Origin: Vibrio splendidus 12E03
Lineage (GTDB): Bacteria > Pseudomonadota > Gammaproteobacteria > Enterobacterales > Vibrionaceae
Direction of reading: 5' to 3'
Length of the DNA: 54,980 nt
Assembly (NCBI RefSeq): GCF_000272105.2
Contig: NZ_AJZD02000137.1
Location: 1 to 54,980, forward strand
The position numbers and the translations under genes are program-made. The notes beneath the pieces were generated by a model. It was not told where the DNA came from. It was given only the letters and a program-made list of their open reading frames with translations, and made no database searches. Positions 53,947 through 54,980 of this stretch are shown in pieces (the stretch's first letter is position 1; every line of letters begins with the position of its first letter).

Positions 53947-54980
53947 TTACCACTGAAAAAGCTTCTTTAGCCACTGTTTTGGTTGACTTTCACAGCCCTT
54001 TTTAATGTTTCCATTCTCATCCCAAACAGGCAGTTTCACCGCACCATCACAGTCAAACTCTAAAGCCCCTTCAGAAGTTCGAGTAAAACTGGCCGTCGTA
54101 ATCCCATTCGGCCAAGGCAGTAATAATTGCTCCGGAGTTCTATGTTTAAGATAATCGGCATAGACACGTAACGCACCACTTGAGCCCGTTAGTTTAGTCG
54201 GCTTATTATCATCGCGCCCTAGCCAGATGGTGGTGACTTCACGGCCATCAACCCCAACAAACCAACTGTCTCGACTGTCATTACTGGTGCCCGTTTTACC
54301 TGCTAACCCTGCCCAAGCAAACTGGCCTTGTAGGAAACGACCCGTACCTTCCGATACACCACGCTTCATCGCATAAGTTGTTAACCAAGCAGCTTGCTGA
54401 TCAACACTTTGCGATACGCGAGGGATTGATTGATATAAAACCTCGCCATCATTATCAACCACAGAACGAAGAGCAGACAAAGGTGCGATACGACCAGAGT
54501 TGGTAATGGTTTGGTACATCTGCGCTACTTGGAACGGAGTCAGTGAGAACGAACCCAAAAACATCGACGGCACTGGGCGTATCTCATTTTTATCGACACC
54601 CAGCTTTTCAATCGTATCCGAGACGCTATCAATGCCTAACTGCATGCCCAAACGAACGGTAGGTACGTTGTAAGACTTAGAAAGCGCCACATACAAGGGC
54701 ACATCTCCGCGGAACTTACGATCGAAGTTTCTTGGGCTCCATACGCTGCCTTTACTGCCTTTCAAGCTCAGTGGCGTGTCCTTCAGTGTTGTCGCCAACG
54801 TGTACTTTTGGGGTTGTTCTAAGGCGGTTAAGTAGATTGCAGGCTTAACCAAAGAACCAATAGGACGACTCGCGTTCAAGGCACGGTTAAAGCCATCGTA
54901 GCCAGTACGCTTACCACCGACCATCGCTCGGATTTCACCGGTATTTCTATCCACGGCAATAGCCGCAGCTTCCCGTTTGT
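53947..54980 (-). CDS. mrcB: Penicillin-binding protein 1B (partial, C-terminal transpeptidase part)
   Basis: The gene runs off the window end; the open frame extends through 54980 and the visible part is about 344 residues. It contains a class A PBP transpeptidase domain: GEIRAMVGG near the start, active-site Ser in RPIGSLVKPAIY (SxxK), SYN in SKSYNVPTVRLGM, and KTGT in GLAGKTGTSNDSRDSWFVG. The missing N-terminal part should carry the membrane anchor and glycosyltransferase. This bifunctional enzyme polymerises and cross-links peptidoglycan. The neighbourhood beside acnB matches mrcB (PBP1B) rather than mrcA. Confidence 0.93.
   Translation of the reverse strand, partial: KREAAAIAVDRNTGEIRAMVGGKRTGYDGFNRALNASRPIGSLVKPAIYLTALEQPQKYTLATTLKDTPLSLKGSKGSVWSPRNFDRKFRGDVPLYVALSKSYNVPTVRLGMQLGIDSVSDTIEKLGVDKNEIRPVPSMFLGSFSLTPFQVAQMYQTITNSGRIAPLSALRSVVDNDGEVLYQSIPRVSQSVDQQAAWLTTYAMKRGVSEGTGRFLQGQFAWAGLAGKTGTSNDSRDSWFVGVDGREVTTIWLGRDDNKPTKLTGSSGALRVYADYLKHRTPEQLLLPWPNGITTASFTRTSEGALEFDCDGAVKLPVWDENGNIKKGCESQPKQWLKKLFQW

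Overview
The window is a stretch of a Vibrio chromosome, probably chromosome I of a marine Vibrio such as the Splendidus clade. The assignment rests on an OmpU-type porin next to greA, a ChiS-type hybrid sensor kinase beside a complete chitin-oligosaccharide (chb) operon, and a gene order that matches, as I remember it, the V. cholerae block from acnB to secG read in reverse. No insertion sequence, integron cassette, phage gene, CRISPR array or rRNA is visible. It is core genome; the unusual signal lies mainly between the genes.

Layout. 1-560: the 5' end of an initiator tRNA, tRNA-Leu(GAG) and secG, all minus, as in the secG-tRNA-rimP/nusA region of gamma-proteobacteria. 791-6787: glmM, folP, ftsH, rlmE and greA on the minus strand, with yhbY on the plus strand. 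7290-9869: ompU and dacB (PBP4). 9980-11217: a compact MgtE-like cation transporter without CBS domains, preceded by a long leader that encodes a 14-residue peptide. 11218-13824: divergent tyrS and an M23 endopeptidase gene. 13921-18145: an RND efflux pump and its membrane fusion protein. 18417-22912: erpA, hemL, an unlisted 41-residue membrane protein, a PerM/AI-2E family protein and rsmC.

23129-41853 is the chitin module. ChiS senses chitin oligosaccharides, working with the periplasmic solute-binding protein. The operon it controls encodes that binding protein, two permeases and two ATPases, then GH9, GlcN/GlcNAc-type kinase, GH20, GH94 chitobiose phosphorylase and a phosphohexomutase. Together these import chitobiose and longer oligomers and break them to GlcNAc, GlcNAc-1-P and GlcN-type sugars in the cytoplasm. 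The 0.7-kb control region holds a SlmA-like site, a CRP-like site, paired 9-bp repeats and a structured leader, and most of the larger intercistronic gaps carry stable stem-loops.

42004-45916: an iron ABC transporter (fbpABC) with a clear Fur box. 46212-47807: glnK-amtB behind a sigma-54-type promoter, whose apparent NtrC enhancer is also the terminator hairpin of the next gene. 48047-51302: yacL and acnB, with a 139-bp palindromic repeat abutting the acnB stop codon. 51575-54980: a PlpD-type patatin autotransporter and the 3' part of mrcB (PBP1B).

The best candidates for undescribed biology are the leader-peptide attenuator of the MgtE-like gene (10826-11150), the dual terminator/enhancer at 47925-47957, the repeat architecture of the chb promoter (26866-27131), the palindromic repeat at 48574-48712 and the 41-residue Cys-rich membrane protein at 20492-20617. 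Identifications come from reading sequences and from memory of families; no database search was run.
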